Counted from the stretch's first letter, positions 1 through 7,115 are shown. The stretch: DNA of 18,364 nucleotides from Bacillota bacterium (GCA_023443345.1 JAEZUZ010000093.1:1-18364); one strand, 5' to 3'. Numbers and translations: made by a program. Notes: generated by a model from the sequence alone, not told the origin.

Positions 1-1413
1 TGGTTCATCAAGTAGTAGGAAGTTATTATCTTCTAGAGAAAGTTTAAATAACACAAATCTTGCGAGTTCTACACCACTTAAATTTTCTATTTTTTTAAAA
101 GGATCTTCTTTATAGAACATGTAAGAAGATAACATATCTCTGATCATGTTGTGATCAAGCGAGGGATATATGTCATTTATTTCTTTGATTAGATTGTTAT
201 TTCTATTAATTTTTGAGTGATGCTGTGTTAAAAAGGAAGGATATACTCCTTGATGAAAGGTAAATCTTCCACTATCAGGTTCTAAATCTTTTGAAAGTAT
301 TGAAAATAAAGTAGATTTTCCACTTCCGTTTTCACCTATCAATCCAATTTTGTCATCTGCATATACTTTAAAACATATGTCTTTAAGAACAGTCTTATCA
401 AAGCTCTTATTTATATTTTCAACTGTAAGTACTTCTTGAGGGATACTAGAGCATGTTTCTAGTTGAAATCTTATGCTTCTTTTGTCTTCAAATGGCTTAT
501 CAATAAGTTTCATTTTTGAGATTTTCTTTTCTCTATCTCTTGCCCTTTTAGCACTTTTCTCATTTGTCTTAGCTCTTTCTTTGAATACTCTCAAAATTTC
601 TATCTGCCTTTTTAATTCCTTTTGCTCATTTATATATTGACTTGTCAGTTGTTCTTGTATTTCTCGCTTTTTCTCTATGTACTGATTGTAATTTCCTATA
701 TAAGTTCTGATAGTGTGATTTTCAAGCTCAACAATTGTAGTAGCAAGTTTATCGATAAAATATCTATCGTGTGTTACAAATAGAACTGATCCGGGATAAT
801 TATTTAGGTGATTTTCTAGCCATGTCATTGCATTTAGGTCTAAATGGTTAGTGGGTTCATCTAAAATCAAAAGGTCATAGTTTTTTGAAAGTAATTTAGC
901 AAGCTGAAGTCTGTTTTGCTCGCCCCCAGATAGAGTAGAGGGATCTCTTTTAAATTCCTCTTCGCTAAATCCTAGCCCTACTAGAACACCTCTGGCACGA
1001 CTTTCGACTTCATAACCACCCTTTCTTTCAAATTCAGCATTTAGATTTGAGTACTTATTGTAGATGCTCTCTATATTGTCTGTATTAGACATTTCTCTTT
1101 CTAATTTTCTTAAGTTTTGCTCTATAACAAGTAAGTCCTCAAATGAACTCAGACAGTATTCAAGAAGGTTTTTAGCATTAAATTGATTGCTAAATTGCTT
1201 TGCATATCCTATTTCTATATTTTTCTTTAAATTAATGGTTCCAGAATCGCTTTCAAGTATTCCTGTAAGTATGTTAAGGAGGGTTGATTTTCCACAACCA
1301 TTTCTTCCTACTAATGCTATTTTTTCTTTTTCTTGAATAGTAATATTTACATCTTTTAAAATTACATTTTCATTAAATGACTTATTTATTGCGTGTGCTG
1401 AAAGCAATATCAT
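1..1413 (-). CDS. ABC-F family ATPase, YdiF-like (3' end cut by window edge)
   Basis: Soluble twin-ATPase protein of the ABC-F class, which acts on the ribosome (translation factor or antibiotic protection) and does not transport. The frame is open for 471 codons from ATG 1413-1411 to base 1. Nucleotide-binding domain 1 has Walker A GRNGCGKST (residues 36-44), signature LSGGEQ (161-166) and Walker B LILDEPTNHLD (D185, E186). A charged, helical linker rich in Lys, Arg and Glu follows, typical of the ABC-F inter-domain linker. Domain 2 has Walker A GENGSGKST (360-368), signature LSGVE (445-449) and LLLDEP at the edge. There are no membrane segments. The start follows GGAGG by a few bases. From memory the arrangement is closest to Bacillus YdiF; nothing distinguishes a housekeeping factor from a resistance factor. 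The second signature has GV in place of GG. The gene diverges from the rhodanese-rex cluster. Confidence 0.93.
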   Translation of the reverse strand, partial: MILLSAHAINKSFNENVILKDVNITIQEKEKIALVGRNGCGKSTLLNILTGILESDSGTINLKKNIEIGYAKQFSNQFNAKNLLEYCLSSFEDLLVIEQNLRKLEREMSNTDNIESIYNKYSNLNAEFERKGGYEVESRARGVLVGLGFSEEEFKRDPSTLSGGEQNRLQLAKLLSKNYDLLILDEPTNHLDLNAMTWLENHLNNYPGSVLFVTHDRYFIDKLATTIVELENHTIRTYIGNYNQYIEKKREIQEQLTSQYINEQKELKRQIEILRVFKERAKTNEKSAKRARDREKKISKMKLIDKPFEDKRSIRFQLETCSSIPQEVLTVENINKSFDKTVLKDICFKVYADDKIGLIGENGSGKSTLFSILSKDLEPDSGRFTFHQGVYPSFLTQHHSKINRNNNLIKEINDIYPSLDHNMIRDMLSSYMFYKEDPFKKIENLSGVELARFVLFKLSLEDNNFLLLDEP

Positions 1414-1430
1414 AAAAACCTCCAAGAAAT

Positions 1431-1459
1431 AGTATAACAAATGTTAAATTTTTTTACAA
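1431..1459 (-). promoter_or_regulatory. Promoter of the ABC-F gene
   Basis: On the minus strand, TTGTAA (bases 1454-1459) lies 17 bases before TATACT (1431-1436). The GGAGG ribosome site and ATG follow closely. Spacing is ideal and the -35 is 4/6. An AT-rich region makes chance matches easy. Confidence 0.55.
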
Positions 1460-1481
1460 AAATATACTTTTTTATTTATGA

Positions 1482-1487
1482 TATAAT
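1482..1487 (+). promoter_or_regulatory. Candidate -10 box of the rhodanese-rex-marR cluster
   Basis: A perfect TATAAT lies 15 bases before the ATG of the rhodanese gene. No good -35 sits 16-18 bases upstream; the nearest TTTACA (1453-1458) is 23 bases away. If real, the transcript would start within a few bases of the ribosome site, giving a very short leader. Confidence 0.35.
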
Positions 1488-1502
1488 TAATATGAGGTAA
1501 AA

Positions 1503-2006
1503 ATGTTAAAGAAGATTAATGAATTTATGAACAAGAAAGAATTGCATAAGAGAGCAATAGTTTTTAGAGTGAAGGAAAAAGAAGTAGAATTATTGGTCTT
1601 AAGAAAGAAAGTTGAGCCGTTTGTTGTTGTAGATATAAGTGTTATCGAAGGAGAACCTGTAGTTGGTGATGAATATAAACTTGTAGCAGACAAATGGTGT
1701 AAAGTTGAAAAGCTTAGAAGTAAACCACTTATGATGGACATCAAATATGCAGATATATTAAGCCAGTATAGAGATATAGAGATATATGATGTTAGAAGTG
1801 CTGCAGAATATGAGAACGAACACTTAGAAGGAGCTAAATTGCTCAATCTGGATGAGCTTCTTAATAAAGATAATGAATTTAAAAAGCAGACGCCTGTATT
1901 TCTATATTGTCAAAGTGGGACAAGGAGCAATATCGCAGCAGAAGAATTAATTAATTCTGGGTATAAATTTGTTGTTGACTTAGGCGGAATACAGTCAAGG
2001 AGATAA
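1503..2006 (+). CDS. Rhodanese-domain protein with an unrecognised N-terminal half
   Basis: 167 residues. The C-terminal half (about 79-165) is a single rhodanese domain: IYDVRSAAEYENEHLEGA gives the conserved Asp/Arg and the H-x-x-G-A turn, and YCQSGTRS carries the predicted persulfide-forming Cys136 in a six-residue active loop. DLGGI near the end matches the domain's C-terminal element. The first ~75 residues look like a small beta-rich module (VVGDEYKL, KWCKVEKLR) that I do not recognise; it contains Cys66. No signal peptide or membrane helix is visible, so it is cytosolic. The ATG follows GAGGT by about five bases. The gene ends 53 bases before rex. The family transfers sulfane sulfur, but the partner here is unknown. 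Ending right after GGIQSRR, it is slightly shorter than many rhodaneses and lacks the usual final helix. Confidence 0.85.
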   Translation: MLKKINEFMNKKELHKRAIVFRVKEKEVELLVLRKKVEPFVVVDISVIEGEPVVGDEYKLVADKWCKVEKLRSKPLMMDIKYADILSQYRDIEIYDVRSAAEYENEHLEGAKLLNLDELLNKDNEFKKQTPVFLYCQSGTRSNIAAEELINSGYKFVVDLGGIQSRR

Positions 2007-2059
2007 ATTTATTTAAATATTCAATTTTAAATTTTAATAGAATTCCGTAAGGGGGAGCT

Positions 2060-2677
2060 ATGAGAAATATATCAATGTCAGTGATAAGGCGACTTCCAAA
2101 ATATCACAGATATTTAAGAGACATGATTAATAATGGGATTGATAGAACCTCATCAAGGGAATTGAGTGACATTATGGGTTTTTCTGCAAGCCAGATTCGA
2201 CAGGACTTCAATCATTTTGGAGAGTTTGGACAGCAGGGATATGGTTATAATGTAAGACATTTATATGATGAAATATCTAAAATTATTGGTTTAAATAGAA
2301 GTTATAGTATGATAATACTTGGAGTTGGAAATATCGGTACAGCTCTTTCTATGTATAATTTTGGAAATTATGGTTTTGAACTTAAAGCAATATTTGATAA
2401 TGATGTCTCAAAAATTGGAAGAAATATAAACGGAAGAGAAATAATGAGCATGAGCAATCTTGAGAAATATGTAGCGAAAAATCCTATTGATATCGCACTT
2501 TTGTGCGTTCCTGCTAAAGTTGCTCAAGGTGTTGCAGATAGACTTATAATTTCTGGAGTTAGATCTATATGGAACTTTACTTCTGTAGACTTAGTTGGTC
2601 CTGATAATTATATAATTGAAAATATTCACCTAGTTGATTCACTTATGACAATGACATATTTATTAAATGAGGAATAA
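2060..2677 (+). CDS. rex: Redox-sensing transcriptional repressor Rex
   Basis: 205 residues, normal for Rex. Family role: a homodimeric repressor that senses the NADH/NAD+ ratio and controls fermentation and energy genes. The N-terminal winged helix (about 1-75) contains SASQIRQDF, the recognition-helix region, and FGEFGQQGYGYNV, a Rex hallmark. The Rossmann domain starts with ILGVGNIGTAL (GxGxxG at residues 88-93), and SIWNFTSVDL near the C-terminus is the conserved dimer/NADH-pocket strand. The ATG is preceded by GGGGG about four bases upstream. It lies 53 bases after the rhodanese gene and its TAA overlaps the ATG of the MarR gene by one base (TAATG), so those two are probably translationally coupled. 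I saw no convincing palindromic Rex operator of the TTGTTAA-N4-TTAACAA type in the window, so its targets probably lie elsewhere. Confidence 0.97.
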   Translation: MRNISMSVIRRLPKYHRYLRDMINNGIDRTSSRELSDIMGFSASQIRQDFNHFGEFGQQGYGYNVRHLYDEISKIIGLNRSYSMIILGVGNIGTALSMYNFGNYGFELKAIFDNDVSKIGRNINGREIMSMSNLEKYVAKNPIDIALLCVPAKVAQGVADRLIISGVRSIWNFTSVDLVGPDNYIIENIHLVDSLMTMTYLLNEE

Positions 2678-3111
2678 TGGCACAGTATAATAAAGAAATC
2701 AAGAAATGGCTATACATAGTTCTTGATAAATACATAATATACAATGAATATAAGATACCAGAATTAGATTTGAGTATCGAAGAAATGTACATCCTAATGC
2801 GTTGGGATGATGGAATAACAATGTCTGAATTTTTACAGATATATGGTTATGAAAGAAAGAAGGGGCAAAATATTCTTCACGAACTTATGCACAAGAGGTT
2901 GATTGAAAAGATAAAAGATCCTCAAGATGCAAGAAAGAGAATGTTGTTTAGAACAGAACTTGGAAAGAGTTATGAAAAGCAACTTACAGAGGGATTTGAA
3001 AAAGTAATAGATAAGCTTTTATCAGATCTTACTCTTAATGAAGAAAAATCAGTGCTTAAGTTTATATCTAAGATATATCAACTTACACAGTCAAAATTTG
3101 AGCTTAAATAG
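2677..3111 (+). CDS. MarR-family winged-helix regulator
   Basis: 144 residues, typical of MarR dimers. An N-terminal dimerisation helix is followed by a winged helix-turn-helix (about residues 50-105). TMSEFLQIYGYERKKGQNILHELMHKRLIEKI is the HTH and recognition helix in shape, and DPQDARKRMLF is the beta-wing, with the Asp-x-Arg pattern usual in MarR proteins. A long C-terminal amphipathic helix completes the dimer interface. It contains no cysteine, so a thiol-oxidation switch is unlikely. The start overlaps the rex stop by one base and has GAGG just upstream inside rex. Ligand and targets are unknown; neighbours suggest a link with redox or sulfur stress (inference). A perfect 10-bp terminator overlaps the stop codon. 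Confidence 0.85.
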   Translation: MAQYNKEIKKWLYIVLDKYIIYNEYKIPELDLSIEEMYILMRWDDGITMSEFLQIYGYERKKGQNILHELMHKRLIEKIKDPQDARKRMLFRTELGKSYEKQLTEGFEKVIDKLLSDLTLNEEKSVLKFISKIYQLTQSKFELK

Positions 3112-3139
3112 ATAGGAAACTATCTATTTTCTTTTTTTA
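3106..3139 (+). terminator. Intrinsic terminator of rex-marR
   Basis: A perfect 10-bp stem, AAATAGATAG / CTATCTATTT, with loop GAAA is followed by a T-rich run. The stem includes the TAG stop codon of the MarR gene. Confidence 0.85.
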
Positions 3140-3168
3140 TAAAAAAATAAGTGCTAAAAAGCACTTAT
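3138..3168 (-). terminator. Intrinsic terminator of the ferredoxin gene
   Basis: Read on the minus strand, the stem ATAAGTGC / GCACTTAT with a six-base T-rich loop is followed by a run of seven T. It starts about 20 bases after the ferredoxin stop. It abuts the terminator of the converging MarR gene. Confidence 0.8.
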
Positions 3169-3188
3169 CCCCTTTTCCAAATTCCTTA

Positions 3189-3356
3189 TTATTCTTGTAC
3201 AGGAGCACCTACTGGGCAAACGTTAGCACAACTTCCACAGTCGATACATTGACTTTGATCGATGCTATATACAGCACCAGCAGAGATGCAATCTACAGGG
3301 CATTCAGCCACACATGCTCCACATGCTATGCAAGAATCTTGAATTACATATGCCAT
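3189..3356 (-). CDS. 2[4Fe-4S] clostridial-type ferredoxin
   Basis: A complete 55-residue gene with an excellent start: GGAGG (complement of 3363-3367) about six bases before the ATG at 3356. The protein begins MAYVIQDSCIACGACVAECP and holds two CxxCxxCxxxCP motifs: Cys9, 12, 15, 19 and Cys37, 40, 43, 47. These bind two cubane clusters in the usual crossed arrangement (three cysteines from one motif plus the last of the other). Cys23 is an extra cysteine. The end, VCPVGAPVQE, resembles ferredoxins of anaerobic cocci. It carries low-potential electrons for enzymes such as pyruvate:ferredoxin oxidoreductase and hydrogenase. It is monocistronic with its own promoter and terminator. A reading frame on the opposite strand covers much of it but is only its shadow. 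Confidence 0.97.
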   Translation of the reverse strand: MAYVIQDSCIACGACVAECPVDCISAGAVYSIDQSQCIDCGSCANVCPVGAPVQE

Positions 3357-3379
3357 ATCTTTCCTCCTTTATATTCTTA

Positions 3380-3407
3380 ATTATAACCAATGAAATTTTT
3401 ATAACAA
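3380..3407 (-). promoter_or_regulatory. Promoter of the ferredoxin gene
   Basis: On the minus strand, TTGTTA (3402-3407) and a perfect TATAAT (3380-3385) are separated by 16 bases, about 24 bases before the ferredoxin ATG. The GGAGG ribosome site lies between. Confidence 0.6.
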
Positions 3408-3442
3408 TAAAAATAAAACAAAAACACAAATTTTTTAATCAA

Positions 3443-3488
3443 ATATAATGATTATCAACAAGGCTTAAAGTATTGATAATGCGTATCA
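3443..3488. promoter_or_regulatory. Two Fur-superfamily-like palindromes
   Basis: Box A (3443-3457) and box B (3474-3488) each match 12 of 14 informative positions of the 7-1-7 Fur consensus TGATAATNATTATCA. Their centres (3450 and 3481) are 31 bp apart, about three helical turns. Box A also matches the PerR consensus at 12/14; box B fits Fur better. They lie between the ferredoxin promoter and the thrS promoter, outside both core promoters. No Fur-family gene is in the window, so the assignment is inference. Confidence 0.4.
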
Positions 3489-3501
3489 TTTGTGACCTTT
3501 G

Positions 3502-3529
3502 TTGACAAAACTATAAAATTGGGTATAAT
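3502..3529 (+). promoter_or_regulatory. Promoter of the thrS T-box transcript
   Basis: A perfect -35 TTGACA (3502-3507) and a perfect -10 TATAAT (3524-3529) with a 16-base spacer. The start would be near 3536-3537, exactly where the T-box basal helix begins. Confidence 0.88.
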
Positions 3530-3536
3530 GTTAATT

Positions 3537-3730
3537 GCTATGAAAAAGATATGTTTGATAGTGAAATTTTCTAGAGAGGGACTGGATGGTGTAAAGTCCT
3601 AAATATAGCTATCAAGTACCACTTTTGAGCTTCTAGCGAAATAAGCTAGACGTAATCCTGCGTTAAGGGAATAAGAGAAATAAGTTTAGGTGGAACCGCG
3701 AGAATCGCCCTATAGGGAGGTTCTTTTTTA
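3537..3730 (+). ncRNA. T-box riboswitch, threonine-specific, of thrS
   Basis: An untranslated leader that senses uncharged tRNA-Thr. Stem I: a basal helix pairs 3544-3548 AAAAG with 3622-3626 CTTTT, with GCT/AGC below it. The next helix pairs TTGATAG (3555-3561) with CTATCAA (3609-3615). A distal hairpin pairs GGGACT (3578-3583) with AGTCCT (3595-3600). The specifier loop 3' strand holds ACC (3618-3620), a Thr codon, followed by A3621. The T-box AGGTGGAACCGCG is at 3688-3700. The terminator pairs GAACC (3693-3697) with GGTTC (3719-3723), then runs into T6. Uncharged tRNA should pair its acceptor end with the T-box bulge, favour the antiterminator and let transcription reach thrS. Confidence 0.95.
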
Positions 3731-3753
3731 TTTATTAGGGATAAGGAGATATT

Positions 3754-5670
3754 ATGAAAATATATTTGCCAGATGGAAGTGTAAGAGAATTTGATAAAAA
3801 AGTTACTCTATACGATGTAGCACTATCTATATCTGATAGACTGGCTAAAGAAAGCTATGGAGCTGTAGTTAACGATAGAATTATGGGTCTACAAGAATAT
3901 GTTGAAGAAGATTCTAATGTAAGATTTGTAGGTGAAAATGACAAGGAAGCAATGCAGATTTTTTGGCATACCTCTGCTCACGTAATGGCATTAGCAATTC
4001 TAAGACTCTATCCAGATGTAAAATTTGCAATTGGACCAGCTATTGAAAATGGATTTTACTATGATTTTGATACAGAACATAGATTTACTCCAGAGGATTT
4101 TGAAAAGATTGAAAAAGAAATGCAAAAAATTGTTTCAGAAGGTCACAAACTAGTAAAGGTAGATGTCAGTAGAGAAGAGGCGTTAGAGTATTTCAAAGAT
4201 AAAAATGAAATTTATAAAGTAGATTTAATTGAAGGTTTTGATAAGGATGCAGATATTTCTTATTACGATTTAGGTGAATTTAGAGACTTATGCAGAGGTC
4301 CACATCTAGTTGATGTTAAAAAGATCAAAGCAATCAAACTTCTTTCAATTGCTGGTGCGTATTGGAGGGGTGATGAAAAGAACAAAATGCTTCAGAGAAT
4401 ATATGCAATAAGCTTTGACAAAAAGAAAAAGCTCGATGAATATCTTCATTTCTTAGAGGAAGCTAAGAGACGCGATCATAGGAAGATTGGTAAAGAAATG
4501 GGACTTTTTAGCATGCATAAAGAAGGCCCAGGATTCCCATTTTTCCTTCCTAAGGGTATGATTCTTAGAAATATCTTAGAAGATTACTGGAAGAAGTTGC
4601 ATGCAAGAGATGGATATCATGAAATAAAGACACCTATTATTTTAAATGAAGCACTTTGGCATCAATCTGGACACTGGGATCACTACAAAGAGAATATGTA
4701 TTTTACAAAAATTGATGGAGAAGACTATGCAGTTAAGCCAATGAACTGTCCAGGTAGTATTCTTATCTATAAAGATGGACTATATTCATATAGAGATCTT
4801 CCTTTAAGATTGGGAGAATTAGGACTTGTTCATAGACACGAGCTAAGTGGGGCACTTCACGGGCTTATGAGAGTTAGATCTTTTACACAGGATGATGCCC
4901 ATCTATATATGTTGCCATCTCAAATAAAAGATGAAATAAAGGGAATTATAAGACTTATTGATGAAATATATAACACATTTGGTTTTAAGTATAGTGTTGA
5001 TCTTTCTACAAGACCTGATGACTTTATGGGTGAGATTGAAATGTGGGATCTAGCTACAGAAAAACTTAAAGAAGCATTAGAAGAAATAGGTATGTCTTAT
5101 AATATAAATGAAGGAGATGGTGCTTTCTATGGTCCTAAGATTGACTTTCAATTAGAAGATACAATCGGAAGAAAGTGGCAATGTGCTACAATTCAGTTGG
5201 ACTTCCAAATGCCAGAAAGGTTTGATCTTGTTTATGTAGATGAGAAGGGTGAAAAATCTAGACCTGTTATGGTACACAGGACGATACTTGGTGCTATTGA
5301 AAGATTTATAGGTCTTCTAATTGAACAATACGCAGGTAAATTCCCACTTTGGATTGCTCCAGAGCAGGTGAGAATTATACCAGTAAGTGAGAAACATGTA
5401 GAGTTTGCTGATTCTATTGCAGAAAAATTAAAAGAAAACGGTTTTAGGGTGTTTGTAGAAAAGAGAAATGAAAAAGTTGGATATAAAATAAGACAGGCCC
5501 AACTTGAAAAAATACCTTATATGTTAGTTGTAGGCGATAAGGAAGAGCAAGAAAATAAATTTACTCCAAGACACTTCATAGATGGAGTTATGAATGAAAT
5601 GACCTATGAAGATTTCTTAAAACTTATAAGTGAAGAAGTTCAAACAAAAAAATATAGATTAGATGTCTAG
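3754..5670 (+). CDS. thrS: Threonyl-tRNA synthetase
   Basis: 638 residues, the full family length. It charges tRNA-Thr with threonine in the cytosol and edits mis-charged Ser. Domains in order: TGS (1-60); editing domain with HTSAH (His72, His76) and CRGPH (Cys180, His184); class II catalytic core with motif 2 around VHRHE (359-363); C-terminal anticodon-binding domain (about 535-630, starting LWIAPEQVRIIPV). The active-site zinc ligands are present: Cys332 in MNCPG, His383 in DDAHLY and His508 in VMVHRT. The start is set by AAGGAG eight bases upstream. The T-box leader controls it, and a perfect hairpin terminator begins two bases after the stop, so it is monocistronic. No oddities. Confidence 0.99.
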   Translation: MKIYLPDGSVREFDKKVTLYDVALSISDRLAKESYGAVVNDRIMGLQEYVEEDSNVRFVGENDKEAMQIFWHTSAHVMALAILRLYPDVKFAIGPAIENGFYYDFDTEHRFTPEDFEKIEKEMQKIVSEGHKLVKVDVSREEALEYFKDKNEIYKVDLIEGFDKDADISYYDLGEFRDLCRGPHLVDVKKIKAIKLLSIAGAYWRGDEKNKMLQRIYAISFDKKKKLDEYLHFLEEAKRRDHRKIGKEMGLFSMHKEGPGFPFFLPKGMILRNILEDYWKKLHARDGYHEIKTPIILNEALWHQSGHWDHYKENMYFTKIDGEDYAVKPMNCPGSILIYKDGLYSYRDLPLRLGELGLVHRHELSGALHGLMRVRSFTQDDAHLYMLPSQIKDEIKGIIRLIDEIYNTFGFKYSVDLSTRPDDFMGEIEMWDLATEKLKEALEEIGMSYNINEGDGAFYGPKIDFQLEDTIGRKWQCATIQLDFQMPERFDLVYVDEKGEKSRPVMVHRTILGAIERFIGLLIEQYAGKFPLWIAPEQVRIIPVSEKHVEFADSIAEKLKENGFRVFVEKRNEKVGYKIRQAQLEKIPYMLVVGDKEEQENKFTPRHFIDGVMNEMTYEDFLKLISEEVQTKKYRLDV

Positions 5671-5672
5671 AG

Positions 5673-5706
5673 TTAACCAGCATTTTGCTGGTTAATTTTA
5701 TTTTTA
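5673..5706 (+). terminator. Intrinsic terminator of thrS
   Basis: A perfect 10-bp stem TTAACCAGCA / TGCTGGTTAA with loop TTT, followed by a T-rich tract. Confidence 0.92.
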
Positions 5707-5713
5707 CATACTT

Positions 5714-5758
5714 TTTTACGAACAATATGTTATAATAAGTTATAAAATATTCGTGTTT
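5714..5758. promoter_or_regulatory. Inverted pair of PurBox-like sites around the permease promoter
   Basis: Compared with the Bacillus PurR box AWWWCCGAACWWT, the site at 5714-5726 matches 11 of 13 positions including the full CGAAC core. The site at 5746-5758 on the opposite strand matches 10 of 13 with CGAA. They face each other across the -10 box with 19 bases between; the Bacillus spacing is about 16-17. The downstream gene is a purine-type permease. PurR itself is not in the window. Confidence 0.3.
5728..5736 (+). promoter_or_regulatory. Extended -10 promoter of the purine permease
   Basis: TG-T-TATAAT gives an extended -10 with a perfect hexamer. There is no good -35 at the usual distance. 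The leader is only about 25 bases, too short for a purine riboswitch. Confidence 0.6.
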
Positions 5759-5768
5759 AGGAGGTAGA

Positions 5769-7085
5769 ATGAATTCAAATCAGGGATTTTTCGCCAAATA
5801 TTTTGATTTTCAAAAGAATAATACAAATTATTCTAGGGAAATTAGTGCTGGTTTAACAACATTTATGACTATGGCATATATTCTTGCTGTTAATCCAGAT
5901 ATTTTATCACAAGCAGGTATGGACAAGGGAGCAGTATTTGTTGCAACTGCACTTTCTGCAGCTCTTGGTACATTTATAATGGCATTCTATGCTAAATTGC
6001 CTTTTGCGCTAGCTCCTGGTATGGGTCTAAATGCATTTTTTACTTATACAGTTTGTTTAGGACTTGGTAAACCATGGCAATTTGCACTTACAGCTGTTTT
6101 TCTTGAAGGTCTTATATTTATAATTTTATCTATATTTAAGGTAAGAGAAGCTATTGTAAAAAGTATTCCAAACGCAATAAAGAATGCAATCTCAGTAGGT
6201 ATTGGTTTGTTTATTGCACTTGTTGGTATGGCTAATATTGGGCTTCTTACTAGTGAAGCTGGAACTATTATAGGAATGAAGCCACTTAATTCTCCAGAAA
6301 TATTGATATCCCTATTTGGAATAATTTTTATATCTATTTTGTTAATACTTAAGGTAAAGGGTGCATTATTAATTGGTATTTTTTCACTTACTTTAATTGG
6401 TATTCCTTTTTCTTTGACACAATATCAAGGTCTTGTAGCACTACCTCCTAGTATTTCTTCAACATTTTTACAATTCCAGTGGTCAGATATTTTTACTTCA
6501 GAAATGGCATTTATTGTAATAACATTTTTACTTGTAGATATATTTGATACTGTCGGAACACTTGTAGGTGTTACAACAAAGGCAAATATGAGAGACAAAA
6601 ATGGCAATGTTCCTAATATAGACAAGGCTCTTTTATCAGATGCTATTGCAACAACAGTGGGAGCTGCTCTAGGAACTTCAACTGTTACAACTTTTGTCGA
6701 AAGTGCTTCAGGTGTTGCTGAAGGTGGTAGAACTGGTATGACTTCTTTTACAACAGGTTGTATGTTTTTACTTGCTTTAATATTTTCGCCAATATTTTTA
6801 GCAATACCTCCAGTAGCTACAGCACCTGCTTTAATTATAGTTGGTGCATTTATGATGAGTCCTATTAAAAATATAGATTTAGAGGATTATTCTGAATCTA
6901 TTCCAGCTTTTTTAACTGTAATAGCAATGCCGTTTGCTTATTCTATTTCAGAAGGTATATTCTTTGGGGTAGTGAGCTACATATTTATCAAGTTATTTTC
7001 TGGAAAAGCAAAGGATATTCCATCAATAACATATGTAGTTGGAGTAATATTAATAATTGCTAAGATTTTCCAACTTCTATATTAG
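5769..7085 (+). CDS. NCS2-family purine permease, AzgA/PbuG type
   Basis: 438 residues, normal for the AzgA branch of NCS2 (hypoxanthine, guanine or adenine uptake, probably with protons). The whole length is hydrophobic with about 12-14 membrane segments. Family signatures: GLTTFMTMAYILAVNP near residue 30, ALAPGMGLNAFF near 80-90, VDIFDTVGTLVGV near 255 and ESASGVAEGGRTGMTSF near 310. The last matches the substrate-site region of AzgA/PbuG proteins rather than uracil or xanthine permeases. GGAGG lies about four bases before the ATG. Its own extended -10 promoter and PurBox-like sites precede it, and a terminator-like hairpin follows. The next gene, a PRPP synthase homologue, could supply the co-substrate for phosphoribosylating imported bases. 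The exact base transported cannot be read from sequence. Confidence 0.9.
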   Translation: MNSNQGFFAKYFDFQKNNTNYSREISAGLTTFMTMAYILAVNPDILSQAGMDKGAVFVATALSAALGTFIMAFYAKLPFALAPGMGLNAFFTYTVCLGLGKPWQFALTAVFLEGLIFIILSIFKVREAIVKSIPNAIKNAISVGIGLFIALVGMANIGLLTSEAGTIIGMKPLNSPEILISLFGIIFISILLILKVKGALLIGIFSLTLIGIPFSLTQYQGLVALPPSISSTFLQFQWSDIFTSEMAFIVITFLLVDIFDTVGTLVGVTTKANMRDKNGNVPNIDKALLSDAIATTVGAALGTSTVTTFVESASGVAEGGRTGMTSFTTGCMFLLALIFSPIFLAIPPVATAPALIIVGAFMMSPIKNIDLEDYSESIPAFLTVIAMPFAYSISEGIFFGVVSYIFIKLFSGKAKDIPSITYVVGVILIIAKIFQLLY

Positions 7086-7086
7086 A

Positions 7087-7099
7087 ATGTGATATACTA
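7087..7099 (+). promoter_or_regulatory. Candidate extended -10 promoter of the PRPP synthase gene
   Basis: TG-A-TATACT (TATACT at 7093-7098) begins two bases after the permease stop. The 13-mer ATGTGATATACTA is identical to the one over the cggR promoter (11802-11814), which supports both as promoters. No clear -35. Confidence 0.4.
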
Positions 7100-7115
7100 A
7101 AATTAGATCACAATT

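Noticed and set aside
1441..1459. ATGTTAA ... TTTACAA as a Rex operator in the ABC-F/rhodanese gap
   Set aside because: The spacing is 5 where the clostridial consensus has 4, and one half is mismatched. In poly-A/T DNA this is weak, though rex autoregulation would place a site here.
3195..3380. Plus-strand open frame of 61 codons opposite the ferredoxin gene
   Set aside because: It is the complement of the ferredoxin, which has two perfect cluster motifs, GGAGG and its own promoter. The plus frame has no family resemblance.
3489..3509. TTTGTGA ... TGACAAA as a Rex operator before thrS
   Set aside because: The half-sites are 7 bases apart where Rex needs 6, one position mismatches, and TTGACA is already explained as the -35 of a near-consensus promoter.
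5737..5768. Purine riboswitch before the permease
   Set aside because: Only about 25 bases separate the promoter from the ribosome site, and none of the conserved purine-aptamer elements is present.
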